64,000 nucleotides of DNA from an uncultured Prevotellaceae bacterium (GTDB lineage Bacteria > Bacteroidota > Bacteroidia > Bacteroidales > Bacteroidaceae): NCBI GenBank assembly GCA_946186505.1, contig CAMHNI010000005.1, positions 1 to 64,000 of the forward strand, given 5' to 3'. Below are positions 1-7,572 of this stretch, piece by piece. Below the pieces are notes generated by a model that was not told the origin of the DNA, ran no database searches, and worked only from the letters and a program-made list of their open reading frames with translations. Made by a program: the position numbers and the translations under genes. Numbering within the stretch: position 1 is the first letter of the stretch; every line of letters starts with the position of its first letter.

Positions 1-23
1 TTTGTACCTTTGAAACTATGTTT

Positions 24-37
24 CGAAAGTACTTTCG
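24..37. repeat. 14-bp perfect palindrome upstream of rplS
   Basis: CGAAAGTACTTTCG is a perfect palindrome lying just after a TACCTTTG box at 5-12 and before the main rplS promoter. It could be an operator half-site or part of a terminator of a gene left of the window. Function is not known; only the symmetry is seen. Confidence 0.4.
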
Positions 38-65
38 TTCGAAAAAACAAAAAAATGCTATTTTA

Positions 66-97
66 TTTGGTTTTTTGCTCACTTATTCGTACCTTTG
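66..97 (+). promoter_or_regulatory. Bacteroidetes-type promoter for rplS
   Basis: TTTG (66-69), a 20-base spacer and TACCTTTG (90-97) match the Bacteroidetes sigma-70 consensus. Transcription should begin near 104, giving a leader of about 90 bases before the rplS ATG. A second TACCTTTG at 5-12 may be an additional start or belong to an upstream unit. A long leader on a ribosomal protein gene leaves room for autoregulation, but no known leader fold was recognised. Confidence 0.75.
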
Positions 98-195
98 CAC
101 CCGCTTTCCGCGTAATCGCTGGCAGGAAGATAGGAGAGTTGCCTGTTATGTTGCGTTGGAACGATACAACAACCGTTTAATTATTTATAACAAAA

Positions 196-561
196 ATGGA
201 TTTAATTAAAGTTGCTGAAGAAGCATTTGCAACCGGCAAGAAGTTCCCAGAGTTCAAGGCTGGTGACACTATCACTGTCGCTTACAAAATTATCGAGGGT
301 TCAAAAGAGCGTATCCAGCTCTACCGTGGTGTGGTCATCAAGATCTGCGGCCATGGTGACAAGAAGCGTTTCACCGTTCGCAAGATGTCGGGAACAGTGG
401 GTGTAGAGCGTATCTTCCCCATTGAATCGCCCAACATTGACTCTATCGAGGTGAACAAGGTTGGTAAGGTTCGTCGCGCTAAGCTCTACTATCTGCGCAA
501 GCTCACTGGTAAGGCTGCCCGTATCAAGGAGAAGCGTCGTCCTGTCAGCACCGCTGAGTAA
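196..561 (+). CDS. rplS: 50S ribosomal protein L19
   Basis: The 121-residue product has the usual length and the L19 signature: a FKAGDTI segment near residue 20, the [11 protein letters not shown] strand, the [17 protein letters not shown] core and a basic [21 protein letters not shown] tail. L19 sits at the 30S-50S interface and binds 23S rRNA. The ATG at 196 gives the expected N-terminus. In many bacteria rplS is with trmD and rimM; here it stands alone with its own promoter and a terminator. Confidence 0.97.
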   Translation: MDLIKVAEEAFATGKKFPEFKAGDTITVAYKIIEGSKERIQLYRGVVIKICGHGDKKRFTVRKMSGTVGVERIFPIESPNIDSIEVNKVGKVRRAKLYYLRKLTGKAARIKEKRRPVSTAE

Positions 562-588
562 TTTGTTTTTTGAACAACAGATAAAAGC

Positions 589-620
589 AAGGCATTCCTT
601 CGGGAGTGCCTTACTTTTTT
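589..620 (+). terminator. Intrinsic terminator after rplS (UUCG loop)
   Basis: A 10-pair stem (589-598 with 603-612, one G-U pair) closes on a TTCG tetraloop and is followed by a T-run at 615-620. It ends rplS transcription. The stop codon of the opposing small ORF (611-613) lies in the stem, so the hairpin probably serves both directions. Confidence 0.85.
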
Positions 621-796
621 GTCTTATAGTTCTCGTCAGCGCTGACATCGCCATGCAGGGCGTCCTGGAATGAGTCCCAGTCCTGGAAGCCGGCCAGCAG
701 CGAAAGCCTGTCGAGCGTCTTGCGGTCAGGTTTTCTCAACAGTTCCTTTTCTACTGCCAGAAGCAATTTCTTCAATGCCTGTCTTTTCTTTTCCAT
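611..796 (-). CDS. Small hypothetical protein, 61 aa, charged helical
   Basis: I do not recognise a named family. The 61-residue product is highly charged (an N-terminal KKRQALKKLLLAVEKELLRK helix, then an RKTLDRLSLLAGFQDWDSFQ segment, acidic C-terminus). It has no signal peptide or membrane segment, so it should be cytosolic. A TAACTTTG box at 819-826 on the same strand, 23 bases before the ATG, supports a real gene with its own promoter. Its end overlaps the rplS terminator. A DNA- or RNA-associated role is possible but only a guess. Confidence 0.6.
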   Translation of the reverse strand: MEKKRQALKKLLLAVEKELLRKPDRKTLDRLSLLAGFQDWDSFQDALHGDVSADENYKTKK

Positions 797-818
797 CCGT
801 CTTTTTCTGAAATCGGGG

Positions 819-826
819 CAAAGTTA
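819..826 (-). promoter_or_regulatory. -7 box of the small ORF at 611-796
   Basis: CAAAGTTA on the + strand reads TAACTTTG on the minus strand, matching TAnnTTTG. No clear TTTG -33 box is present at the right distance. Confidence 0.5.
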
Positions 827-880
827 CGAAATAATCTGCAATTTACCGCAACAACGCTTGCTTATCTGCCAAAGTTTCGT

Positions 881-888
881 TACTTTTG
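881..888 (+). promoter_or_regulatory. -7 box upstream of the GH127 gene
   Basis: TACTTTTG fits TAnnTTTG and lies 28 bases before the ATG at 916, the usual short-leader arrangement in this window. Confidence 0.55.
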
Positions 889-915
889 CAACAGAATTAC
901 CAATTTTAGGAACAA

Positions 916-3900
916 ATGAACCGACAAAGACTGCTATTCATTGCCTTCGCGGCTTTTTTCACCCTGTGTACCAACGCACAAAGTAAACTTTACCCCAAAC
1001 ATTTCGACTTGCAGGAGGTAACACTGACTGACGGTCCGATGAAGACCGCCATGGACAAGAACATCGAACTGCTGATGAAGTACGATGTGGACCGGCTGCT
1101 GACACCCTTCGTCAGACAGGCCGGACTTTCCTCGACCACCGACAAGACCAGCAAGTACTACCAATGGCTGACCAAGCACCCCAACTTCCCGAACTGGGGC
1201 GGCAACGGCTTCGACCTAAGCGGCCATGTCGGCGGCCACTACCTGACGGCTTTGGCCCTGGCCTACGCTGCCTCGCACGACGACGGCCAGCGCGCCAAGC
1301 TGAAGGAACGCTTGGACTATATGCTCCAGGTCATGAAGGACTGTCAAGACCAGTACAATGAAGACACCAGCGGACTCTATGGCTTCATCGGCGGTCAGCC
1401 CATCAACGCCTCATGGCAAGCACTCTACAAGGGCGACCTGTCAAAAATCCGCGAGAACTGGGGCTGGGTGCCTTTCTACTGTCAGCACAAGGTGCTGGCC
1501 GGCCTGCGTGATGCCTATGTCTATGGCGGCAGCGACGTGGCCAAGGAGCTGTTCCGAAAGCTCGCCGACTGGAGCGTCAATCTCGTGGCGAAAGTGTCGG
1601 AGAGCGACTTCCAGGGATTCCTCGGCTGTGAGCACGGCGGTATGAACGAGACGTTGCTCGATGCCTACCAGCTCTTCGGCGACAAGAAGTACCTGACGGC
1701 AGCGAAGAAATACTCCCACAAGGACATGATCAACAACATGCAGTCACTGAACGCCACGTTCCTCGACGGCAAGCATGCCAACACGCAGGTGCCCAAGTAC
1801 ATCGGCTTCGAACGCATCTTCGAACTGGACAAGACCGCCACCACCTACCGCAAGGCTGCCGAGAACTTCTGGACTGACGTGGCCAAGAACCGTACCGTCT
1901 GCATCGGCGGCAACAGCGTGGGCGAGCACTTCCTGTCGAAGAGCAACAGCAACCGCTACATCGACCAGTTGGACGGTCCGGAGTCGTGCAACACGAACAA
2001 CATGCTGAAACTCTCGGAGATGCTGGCCGACCGCACCGGCGATGCCAAGTACGTTGATTTCTACGAGCAGGCCATGTGGAACCACATCCTCTCGACCCAG
2101 GACCCCAAGACCGGCGGCTATGTCTATTTCACTACACTCCGTCCACAGGGCTACCGCATCTACTCTACGGTCAACCAAGGCATGTGGTGCTGTGTGGGAA
2201 CGGGCATGGAGAACCATTCCAAATACGGCCACTTCATTTACACGCACGACGGCAAGGAGACGCTCTACGTCAATCTCTTCACGCCCAGCCGTCTCGTTAG
2301 TGAGGACTTCGCCGTCACCCAGGAGACCGGCTTCCCCGATGACCAGCTGACCACCCTCACTATTGACAGGGCCGGCGACTACACCATTGCCATCCGTCAT
2401 CCGCAGTGGGCGGGCGAGGGGTTTGCCATTGCTATCAACGGGGAAACCATTGACCACACGGCAAAGAAGGGTACTGCCAGCTACGTCGCCGTCAGCCGCC
2501 AGTGGAAGGAAGGCGACAAGATTACAGTCAGCCTGCCCATGGAACTGCGCTACGAGGAATGTCCCAACTACGGTGACTACATCGCCTTCAAGTACGGACC
2601 CATCCTGCTGGCCGCCCAGACATCGGAGGGCGAGAAGCTCCAGAACGAATATGCCGGTGCCGGCCGCATGGATCATGCCCCCGGCTCTATGGCCTCGTCG
2701 AAGAAACTGACGTCGGCACCGTTATTGATAGGCAATCGCAGCGATGTGCTGAGCCGCATTGAGCGCCTGCGCACTCCAGACCTGTCATTCAGGATTGACG
2801 TCAGCCGTGCCGGCATTGACAGCTACCAGTGGACAACGCTTACGCTGCAGCCCTTCTACAAGATCCATCACGCCCGCTACAGTTGCTACTGGTACCAGCA
2901 GACCGAGGAGAACTTCAAGAACAGTTCGATGGCGGCTGACGAGAATGCGGCCGCCGCACTGGCTGCACGTACCCTCGACTTCGTGGCACCCGGTGAACAG
3001 CAGAGTGAGGCTGGCCATGAGTACAAGTATTCCAGCGACTCCAGTACGGGCAACTACAACGGCGAAGCCTACCGCGATGCCCGTGCCAACGGCTATATCC
3101 AGTACTCGCTCTTTAATAAGAAGGGTGTGAAGGACAGCCTCAGCATCATGCTCCGTTTCACCACTGCCGACAAGGGTCGCAAGGGCACGCTCACCGTTGA
3201 CGGCACGAAGATTGCCGACATCACCGTGGCGGAATCGGCCAAGAACGCCGAGAACGGTTTCTACAATGTGGAGTTCCCCATCCCCGCCGCGCTGGCCGTT
3301 GACAAAGACGGCAACGCCAAGGAGAAGTTTATGGTGCGCCTGACGGCCTCGGCCACGACGCTCATCCCCGGTCTGTACTACATGCGACTGATGAGCGGCT
3401 ACGAGGAGAACCCCGACCGCTATAAGTTCAAGGCACAGGAGTGGGTGACAGGCGACGAAGGCCGCGTCAGTGCCTCCAACATCACCTACGACACCGAGAA
3501 CAACATCATCCACGTCAAGGCCACGGGCCAGAACAATGTAGCCCTGATGCTCAACTACAGCAACAGGGAATACACCATCGCCAAGACACAGAAATACCTC
3601 GTCGTACGCGGCACCAACCTGAAGACGGGCAGTGGCGACAGCTATCTGTGGTGGCTCAACGGCACGAACAAGGGTTCGCAGGTTGCACCGGCAGTAGCCA
3701 GAACCGTTACCGTGGGCAGCCAGAAGCAGCAGGTCATAGCATGGGACATGACGACGAGCGGGCTCTACTCCAATTTCACCGACGACCGTCCCTCGGTCTG
3801 TCAGGGTCAGACCATCTTCGGTCTGACTTCCTCCACTGGTCAGACAGACATCTTAGACATAGACTTCATCGAGGATGTCAACCAGTACATCACCACGACA

Positions 3901-4026
3901 ACAACCGTCGGCGCAGTCACCAAGACTCGCGCCGACGGTACTTTTTTCACTTTAGACGGCATCAAGGCCGCCAACCCCTCAAAGGGCATTTTTGTCTCTA
4001 CTGGCAAGGTCGTGGTCAGGAGATAG
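916..4026 (+). CDS. Secreted GH127 (DUF1680) beta-L-arabinofuranosidase
   Basis: The 1036-residue protein starts with a signal peptide ending near TNAQS (residue 22). Residues about 30-620 match GH127: the LSGHVGGHYL segment, E356-S-C358 and the C425-C426 pair in MWCCVGTGMENH. In characterised GH127 enzymes such a Glu-x-Cys and Cys-Cys set binds zinc and supplies the nucleophilic cysteine. The family removes beta-L-arabinofuranose from plant glycans. The C-terminal 400 residues form beta-rich modules (a PF20736/DUF4986-like region is likely) and end in the tail FTLDGIK...KGIFVSTGK shared with other secreted proteins here. It converges on perM with a 17-base gap. The family is clear; the exact substrate is not. 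Confidence 0.88.
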   Translation: MNRQRLLFIAFAAFFTLCTNAQSKLYPKHFDLQEVTLTDGPMKTAMDKNIELLMKYDVDRLLTPFVRQAGLSSTTDKTSKYYQWLTKHPNFPNWGGNGFDLSGHVGGHYLTALALAYAASHDDGQRAKLKERLDYMLQVMKDCQDQYNEDTSGLYGFIGGQPINASWQALYKGDLSKIRENWGWVPFYCQHKVLAGLRDAYVYGGSDVAKELFRKLADWSVNLVAKVSESDFQGFLGCEHGGMNETLLDAYQLFGDKKYLTAAKKYSHKDMINNMQSLNATFLDGKHANTQVPKYIGFERIFELDKTATTYRKAAENFWTDVAKNRTVCIGGNSVGEHFLSKSNSNRYIDQLDGPESCNTNNMLKLSEMLADRTGDAKYVDFYEQAMWNHILSTQDPKTGGYVYFTTLRPQGYRIYSTVNQGMWCCVGTGMENHSKYGHFIYTHDGKETLYVNLFTPSRLVSEDFAVTQETGFPDDQLTTLTIDRAGDYTIAIRHPQWAGEGFAIAINGETIDHTAKKGTASYVAVSRQWKEGDKITVSLPMELRYEECPNYGDYIAFKYGPILLAAQTSEGEKLQNEYAGAGRMDHAPGSMASSKKLTSAPLLIGNRSDVLSRIERLRTPDLSFRIDVSRAGIDSYQWTTLTLQPFYKIHHARYSCYWYQQTEENFKNSSMAADENAAAALAARTLDFVAPGEQQSEAGHEYKYSSDSSTGNYNGEAYRDARANGYIQYSLFNKKGVKDSLSIMLRFTTADKGRKGTLTVDGTKIADITVAESAKNAENGFYNVEFPIPAALAVDKDGNAKEKFMVRLTASATTLIPGLYYMRLMSGYEENPDRYKFKAQEWVTGDEGRVSASNITYDTENNIIHVKATGQNNVALMLNYSNREYTIAKTQKYLVVRGTNLKTGSGDSYLWWLNGTNKGSQVAPAVARTVTVGSQKQQVIAWDMTTSGLYSNFTDDRPSVCQGQTIFGLTSSTGQTDILDIDFIEDVNQYITTTTTVGAVTKTRADGTFFTLDGIKAANPSKGIFVSTGKVVVRR

Positions 4027-4043
4027 CACTCGCTCAAGCGGCG

Positions 4044-5117
4044 TCATTTCTGCTTGATGATATATTTCTGGTAGTAGTTGATGAGCAGCGTGGTCATCGG
4101 CAGGGCGATAATCATGCCGAGGATGCCGAGCAGCGACCCCCAGATAGAGAGCGACAGCAGGATAATGGCAGAGTTAAGACCTGTGACATGCCCCATGATC
4201 TTGGGTGTGAGGAACGTATCCTGGATAATCTGCACCACTGCAAACACAGCCAGCGCCATCAGCAGGATAAACCAGAAGTTCTGTCCCGTGTCGGCAGCCT
4301 TGACGATAGCCAGGATGATGGTCGGTATTAAGCCGACAAGCTGCAAGTAAGGCACCATATTAAGCAGGCCGATGAACATGCCCAGACCGACGGCCATAGG
4401 GAAACCTATGATAAGGAACCCGATGCTGAACAACACACCCACACAGAGGGCCACCAATCCCTGACCACGGAAATACTTGTTCATACCCTCCTCGACATCG
4501 GCCACCAACCGCTTGGCAAACGGACGGTAACGGCGGGGCAGCAGCTGCGGCCACCCTTTGGTAATCTCTTCGTAGTCGAGCAATATAAATAAGGTATAGA
4601 GAGCCACCATCGTCAGCGAGAACACACTCGACACGATGCTGATGCTCTGCGCAATCACAGCCCACACCTTGGGTATGGCACTCTTCACCGTGTCGATGAA
4701 ACCGTCCTGGGTGACGAGTTTCTTCACCTGGTTGATATCTACATAGTCGTGTACAAACTGCTGCACCATACGCGGTATGTTGCTCATGGTCTCGTCAGTC
4801 TGCACGTACTGGATGATGAGCTGCGCCACACGGCCGCCCTCAGACACCATCGGCGGAATCATCAGCCAGAACACTCCGGTAAGCACCGCCCCCGACACCA
4901 GGAAGGCAAGGAGGATAGCCGCTATGCGGTACTTCAGGTGGCAGCGGTACTGGAAGAACTTGACCAGCGGAAACAGCAGATAGGCCAGTAGCCAAGCCAG
5001 GAAGAACGGCAGCAACACACCGCTGAGACGATTGAGCAGCATGACAATGCCCACCACAACCGCAACGCCGAGGAATCCGCGTATGAAAGTATCAAAGGTA
5101 ATCTCTTTTCTCTCCAT
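4044..5117 (-). CDS. AI-2E/PerM family transporter
   Basis: From ATG 5117 (MERKEITFDTFIRG) the product has 357 residues, the normal PerM size. An in-frame ORF extends to 5198, but the extra residues are basic, overlap the metF promoter region and are unlikely to be translated. There are about eight hydrophobic segments in the PerM pattern: a pair at residues 10-50, one near 60-80, and a cluster in the C-terminal half including GLGMFIGLLNMVPY and a late GHVTGLNSAIILLSL segment. Members are inner-membrane permeases, some linked to autoinducer-2 or Na+/H+ exchange; the substrate here is unknown. It is divergent from metF. Confidence 0.88.
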   Translation of the reverse strand: MERKEITFDTFIRGFLGVAVVVGIVMLLNRLSGVLLPFFLAWLLAYLLFPLVKFFQYRCHLKYRIAAILLAFLVSGAVLTGVFWLMIPPMVSEGGRVAQLIIQYVQTDETMSNIPRMVQQFVHDYVDINQVKKLVTQDGFIDTVKSAIPKVWAVIAQSISIVSSVFSLTMVALYTLFILLDYEEITKGWPQLLPRRYRPFAKRLVADVEEGMNKYFRGQGLVALCVGVLFSIGFLIIGFPMAVGLGMFIGLLNMVPYLQLVGLIPTIILAIVKAADTGQNFWFILLMALAVFAVVQIIQDTFLTPKIMGHVTGLNSAIILLSLSIWGSLLGILGMIIALPMTTLLINYYQKYIIKQK

Positions 5118-5207
5118 AACGACTGCAAAAATAACAATTTTGCGGGAAAACCGACGTGCTTTAACTCCCTTTAACGCACTACACTCCCGTAACTCCACAA
5201 AAAAACG

Positions 5208-5215
5208 TACCTTTG
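5208..5215 (+). promoter_or_regulatory. -7 box of metF-holB
   Basis: TACCTTTG lies 21 bases before the GTG start chosen for metF. The TTG at 5213 that would extend metF falls inside this box and cannot be the start of a transcript made from it. Confidence 0.7.
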
Positions 5216-5236
5216 CATCAAAATAGACTTTTCAAA

Positions 5237-6193
5237 GTGAGCGTAACGGAAATCATCAACAAACATCAGCGTGAGCGCCAGTTCTCGTTCGAGGTACTGC
5301 CGCCGCTGAAAGGCACTGGCACCGACCGTCTGTTTGCCGATATTGACAGACTGGCCGAGCTGGAGCCTGCCTTCATCAACATCACGACACACCATTCGGA
5401 GTATGTCTATCGCGAACTGCCCGGCGGACAGTTCGAACGGCTGCGGGTGCGCCGCCGTCCGGGCACCATCGCCATTGCCGCCGCCATCCAGCAGCGCTAC
5501 CACATACCTGTCCAGCCACATGTCATCTGCAGCGGTGCCACCGTCGAGGATATAGAGTACGAGCTGATAGACCTGCAGTTTCTGGGCATCCACGACCTGT
5601 TGCTGCTGCGCGGCGACAAGGCCAAGGAAGACAGCCGCTTCATGCCGACACCCGGCGGTCACGCCCACACCACGGAACTGATCCGTCAGGTGCAGCGTTT
5701 CAATGAGGGCTTCTTTGCCGACGGCACACCCATCAAGAACCCCGGCCGCCCGTTCGACTTCGGTGTGGCCTGCTATCCTGAGAAGCATGAGGAGGCGCCC
5801 AACTTAGAGCGCGACATGCAGTACCTGAAGGAGAAGCAGGACCTCGGCGCCCAGTATGCCGTCACCCAGCTGTTCTTCGACAATCAGAAATACTTCGACT
5901 TTGTGGAGCAGGCCCGCCAGATGGGCATCACCATGCCCATCATCCCCGGTCTGAAGCCGATGGCGAAGCTCACGCAGCTGACGGTTGTCCCAAAGACTTT
6001 CCACTGCGACATTCCCGAGCCGCTGGCTCGCGAGATTGTGAAGTGCAAGACCGACGAAGATGCCCGCCAGTTAGGCATCGAGTGGACCACCGAGCAATGC
6101 CGCGAACTCTACGCCCACGGCGTCAGCAACATCCACTTCTACACCGTCTCGGCAGTAGATTCAGTGGTCGAGGTCACCCGCCGGCTATTATAA
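5237..6193 (+). CDS. metF: Methylenetetrahydrofolate reductase
   Basis: The 318-residue product from GTG 5237 (VSVTEIINKHQRE) has the normal MetF length. Signatures are FSFEVLPPLKG at the N-terminus, the FINITTHHSEY strand, IQPHVICSG-like QPHVICSGATVEDIEY, LLLLRGDK, GVACYPEKHEEAP, AVTQLFFDNQKYFDF and PIIPGLKPM. The FAD-dependent TIM-barrel enzyme reduces 5,10-methylene-THF to 5-methyl-THF for methionine synthesis. The extra eight residues from TTG 5213 are rejected because that codon overlaps the -7 box. holB follows after four bases, so the two are co-transcribed. Confidence 0.95.
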   Translation: MSVTEIINKHQRERQFSFEVLPPLKGTGTDRLFADIDRLAELEPAFINITTHHSEYVYRELPGGQFERLRVRRRPGTIAIAAAIQQRYHIPVQPHVICSGATVEDIEYELIDLQFLGIHDLLLLRGDKAKEDSRFMPTPGGHAHTTELIRQVQRFNEGFFADGTPIKNPGRPFDFGVACYPEKHEEAPNLERDMQYLKEKQDLGAQYAVTQLFFDNQKYFDFVEQARQMGITMPIIPGLKPMAKLTQLTVVPKTFHCDIPEPLAREIVKCKTDEDARQLGIEWTTEQCRELYAHGVSNIHFYTVSAVDSVVEVTRRLL

Positions 6194-6197
6194 AACA

Positions 6198-7298
6198 ATG
6201 AGTTTCCAAGAAGTCATAGGCCAGGAAGAGTGCAAAGAGCGCCTGCTACAGATGACCCGCGAAGGCCGTCTGCCTCATGCCATCATGCTCTGCGGACCGC
6301 AGGGTGTAGGCAAGAAAGCATTAGCCATAGCCTTTGCCTCGTACCTGTTGGGCGAGGACAACGCGATGGTGAAGAAACTGGAGCACCCCGACCTCCACTT
6401 CACCTACCCTACCATCAAGCTGCCGTCGATGAGTACCGACCACAAGCCGACGAGCGACGACTTTGCCCGTGAGTGGCACGAGCTTATCATGCAGGGCCCC
6501 TACTTCACCATGGACGAGTGGATGACGGCTATGGGCGGCGAGAACCAGCAGGCGGTCATCACCGCCGGCGAGAGCGAGGCCCTGGTGCGCAAGCTGAGTC
6601 TGAAGTCCAGTCAGGGCGGCTACAAGGTGAGCGTCATCTGGCTGCCTGAGCGCATGAACATCGAGTGCGCCAACAAACTGTTGAAGCTCATTGAGGAACC
6701 GCCCAGCCAGACGGTCTTCCTCATGGTCTGCGAAGAACCCGACCGACTGTTGGAGACCATCCGCAGCCGTGTGCAGCGCATCGACGTCAGGAAACTGCCC
6801 GCCGAAGTCATCTACCAGGCACTGGTGGAGCGGCGCGGCGTCAGCGAGGAGGCTGCCCGACGCATCAGCCGCCTGGCCAACGGCTCGTGGCTGAAGGCCT
6901 TGGAGGAGTTGCAGGTGGGTACTGAGAACGAACAGTTCCTCGACCTCTACATCTCGCTCATGCGACTGGCCTACCAGCGCAAAATCCGTGACTTGAGGAA
7001 ATGGAGCGAGGTACTCGCCGGCTTCGGTCGTGAGAAGCAGAAGCGGTTCCTTCAGTATTTCCTGCGCATGACGCGCGAGTGTTTCATTTATAATTTTAAG
7101 CAGCAGGACCTTGTCTATATGACACAGGCGGAAGAGGACTTCGCCCGCAACTTCGCCCGCTTCGTCAACGAGACCAACATCCTGCCTATCTACGACTTGG
7201 CCAACCTCGCCATCCGCGACATTGGCCAGAATGCCAACGCCAAGATCGTTTTCTTCGACTTCGCCCTGCAGACCATCGTCCTGCTGTTGCAGAAGTAG
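6198..7298 (+). CDS. holB: DNA polymerase III subunit delta prime
   Basis: The 366-residue AAA+ protein begins MSFQEVIGQEECKERL, followed by LPHAIMLCGPQGVGKK (a P-loop variant with Lys in place of Thr/Ser), the NKLLKLIEEPPSQTVF sensor segment and ETIRSRVQRIDV, all typical of HolB/DnaX clamp-loader subunits. It helps load the beta clamp at replication forks. It lacks the zinc-binding cysteines of DnaX and is shorter. It is coupled to metF upstream and ends before a strong hairpin. Confidence 0.92.
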   Translation: MSFQEVIGQEECKERLLQMTREGRLPHAIMLCGPQGVGKKALAIAFASYLLGEDNAMVKKLEHPDLHFTYPTIKLPSMSTDHKPTSDDFAREWHELIMQGPYFTMDEWMTAMGGENQQAVITAGESEALVRKLSLKSSQGGYKVSVIWLPERMNIECANKLLKLIEEPPSQTVFLMVCEEPDRLLETIRSRVQRIDVRKLPAEVIYQALVERRGVSEEAARRISRLANGSWLKALEELQVGTENEQFLDLYISLMRLAYQRKIRDLRKWSEVLAGFGREKQKRFLQYFLRMTRECFIYNFKQQDLVYMTQAEEDFARNFARFVNETNILPIYDLANLAIRDIGQNANAKIVFFDFALQTIVLLLQK

Positions 7299-7323
7299 CG
7301 CCTGTGATGCCCTATAAAAATAT

Positions 7324-7354
7324 CAGCGGCTGGTCTTTGTAGGACCAGCCGCTG
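7324..7354. terminator. Hairpin between holB and the BspA-peptide operon
   Basis: CAGCGGCTGGTC (7324-7335) pairs perfectly with GACCAGCCGCTG (7343-7354) around a 7-base loop. It lies between convergent units, so it probably terminates both. Confidence 0.8.
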
Positions 7355-7372
7355 CCGTTTATGCCATCTGCC

Positions 7373-7558
7373 TTACCACGCTCCACCAATGGGCGCCGGA
7401 ATGGGCAGACCGTCAGTACCACCACCTATCAGCTGGTCAATGACGGGATCATTGCCCAGACCGTCGGTAGTAACATCGGTAATCGAGGTCTCCAGCAGTT
7501 GCTGATCCATCTCGATGTCAAACGTCTCAGTGACGGGTTTCATATACGTCTTTTTCAT
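7373..7558 (-). CDS. 61-aa peptide, distal partner of BspA-like protein
   Basis: The 61-residue product has the pattern MKKxYxKP...LLxxS.TxVTTxGLGNDPV...GxG..GxPx...AW. It aligns without gaps to the product at 13188-13373 (29 of 61 identical by eye). It has no hydrophobic signal helix; the C-terminal half is Gly/Pro-rich and ends Ala-Trp. The short MKK-Y-KP opening recalls small peptides common in Bacteroidales, some of them suspected secreted or modified peptides; that comparison is from memory. A full AGGAGG overlaps the stop codon of the upstream giant gene, eight bases before this ATG, so translation is probably coupled. Function is unknown. Confidence 0.75.
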   Translation of the reverse strand: MKKTYMKPVTETFDIEMDQQLLETSITDVTTDGLGNDPVIDQLIGGGTDGLPIPAPIGGAW

Positions 7559-7566
7559 CTTGCTGT

Positions 7567-7572
7567 CCTCCT
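7567..7572 (-). promoter_or_regulatory. Strong Shine-Dalgarno for the 61-aa peptide
   Basis: CCTCCT on the + strand reads AGGAGG on the minus strand and its first base is shared with the TAA of the upstream gene. Spacing to the ATG is 8 bases. Such a site is unusual in Bacteroidetes and fixes the peptide start. Confidence 0.75.

Noticed and set aside
1744..2676. 310-codon minus-strand ORF within GH127
   Set aside because: It is a shadow of the GH127 catalytic domain, which has its zinc-site cysteines in place.
3441..4331. 296-codon + strand ORF across the GH127 end
   Set aside because: It is out of frame with GH127, runs into the perM antisense strand and is His/Gln/Arg-rich without a fold pattern.
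5213..5236. Longer metF from TTG 5213
   Set aside because: The codon is within the TACCTTTG box, and the shorter GTG start gives the normal MetF N-terminus and length.
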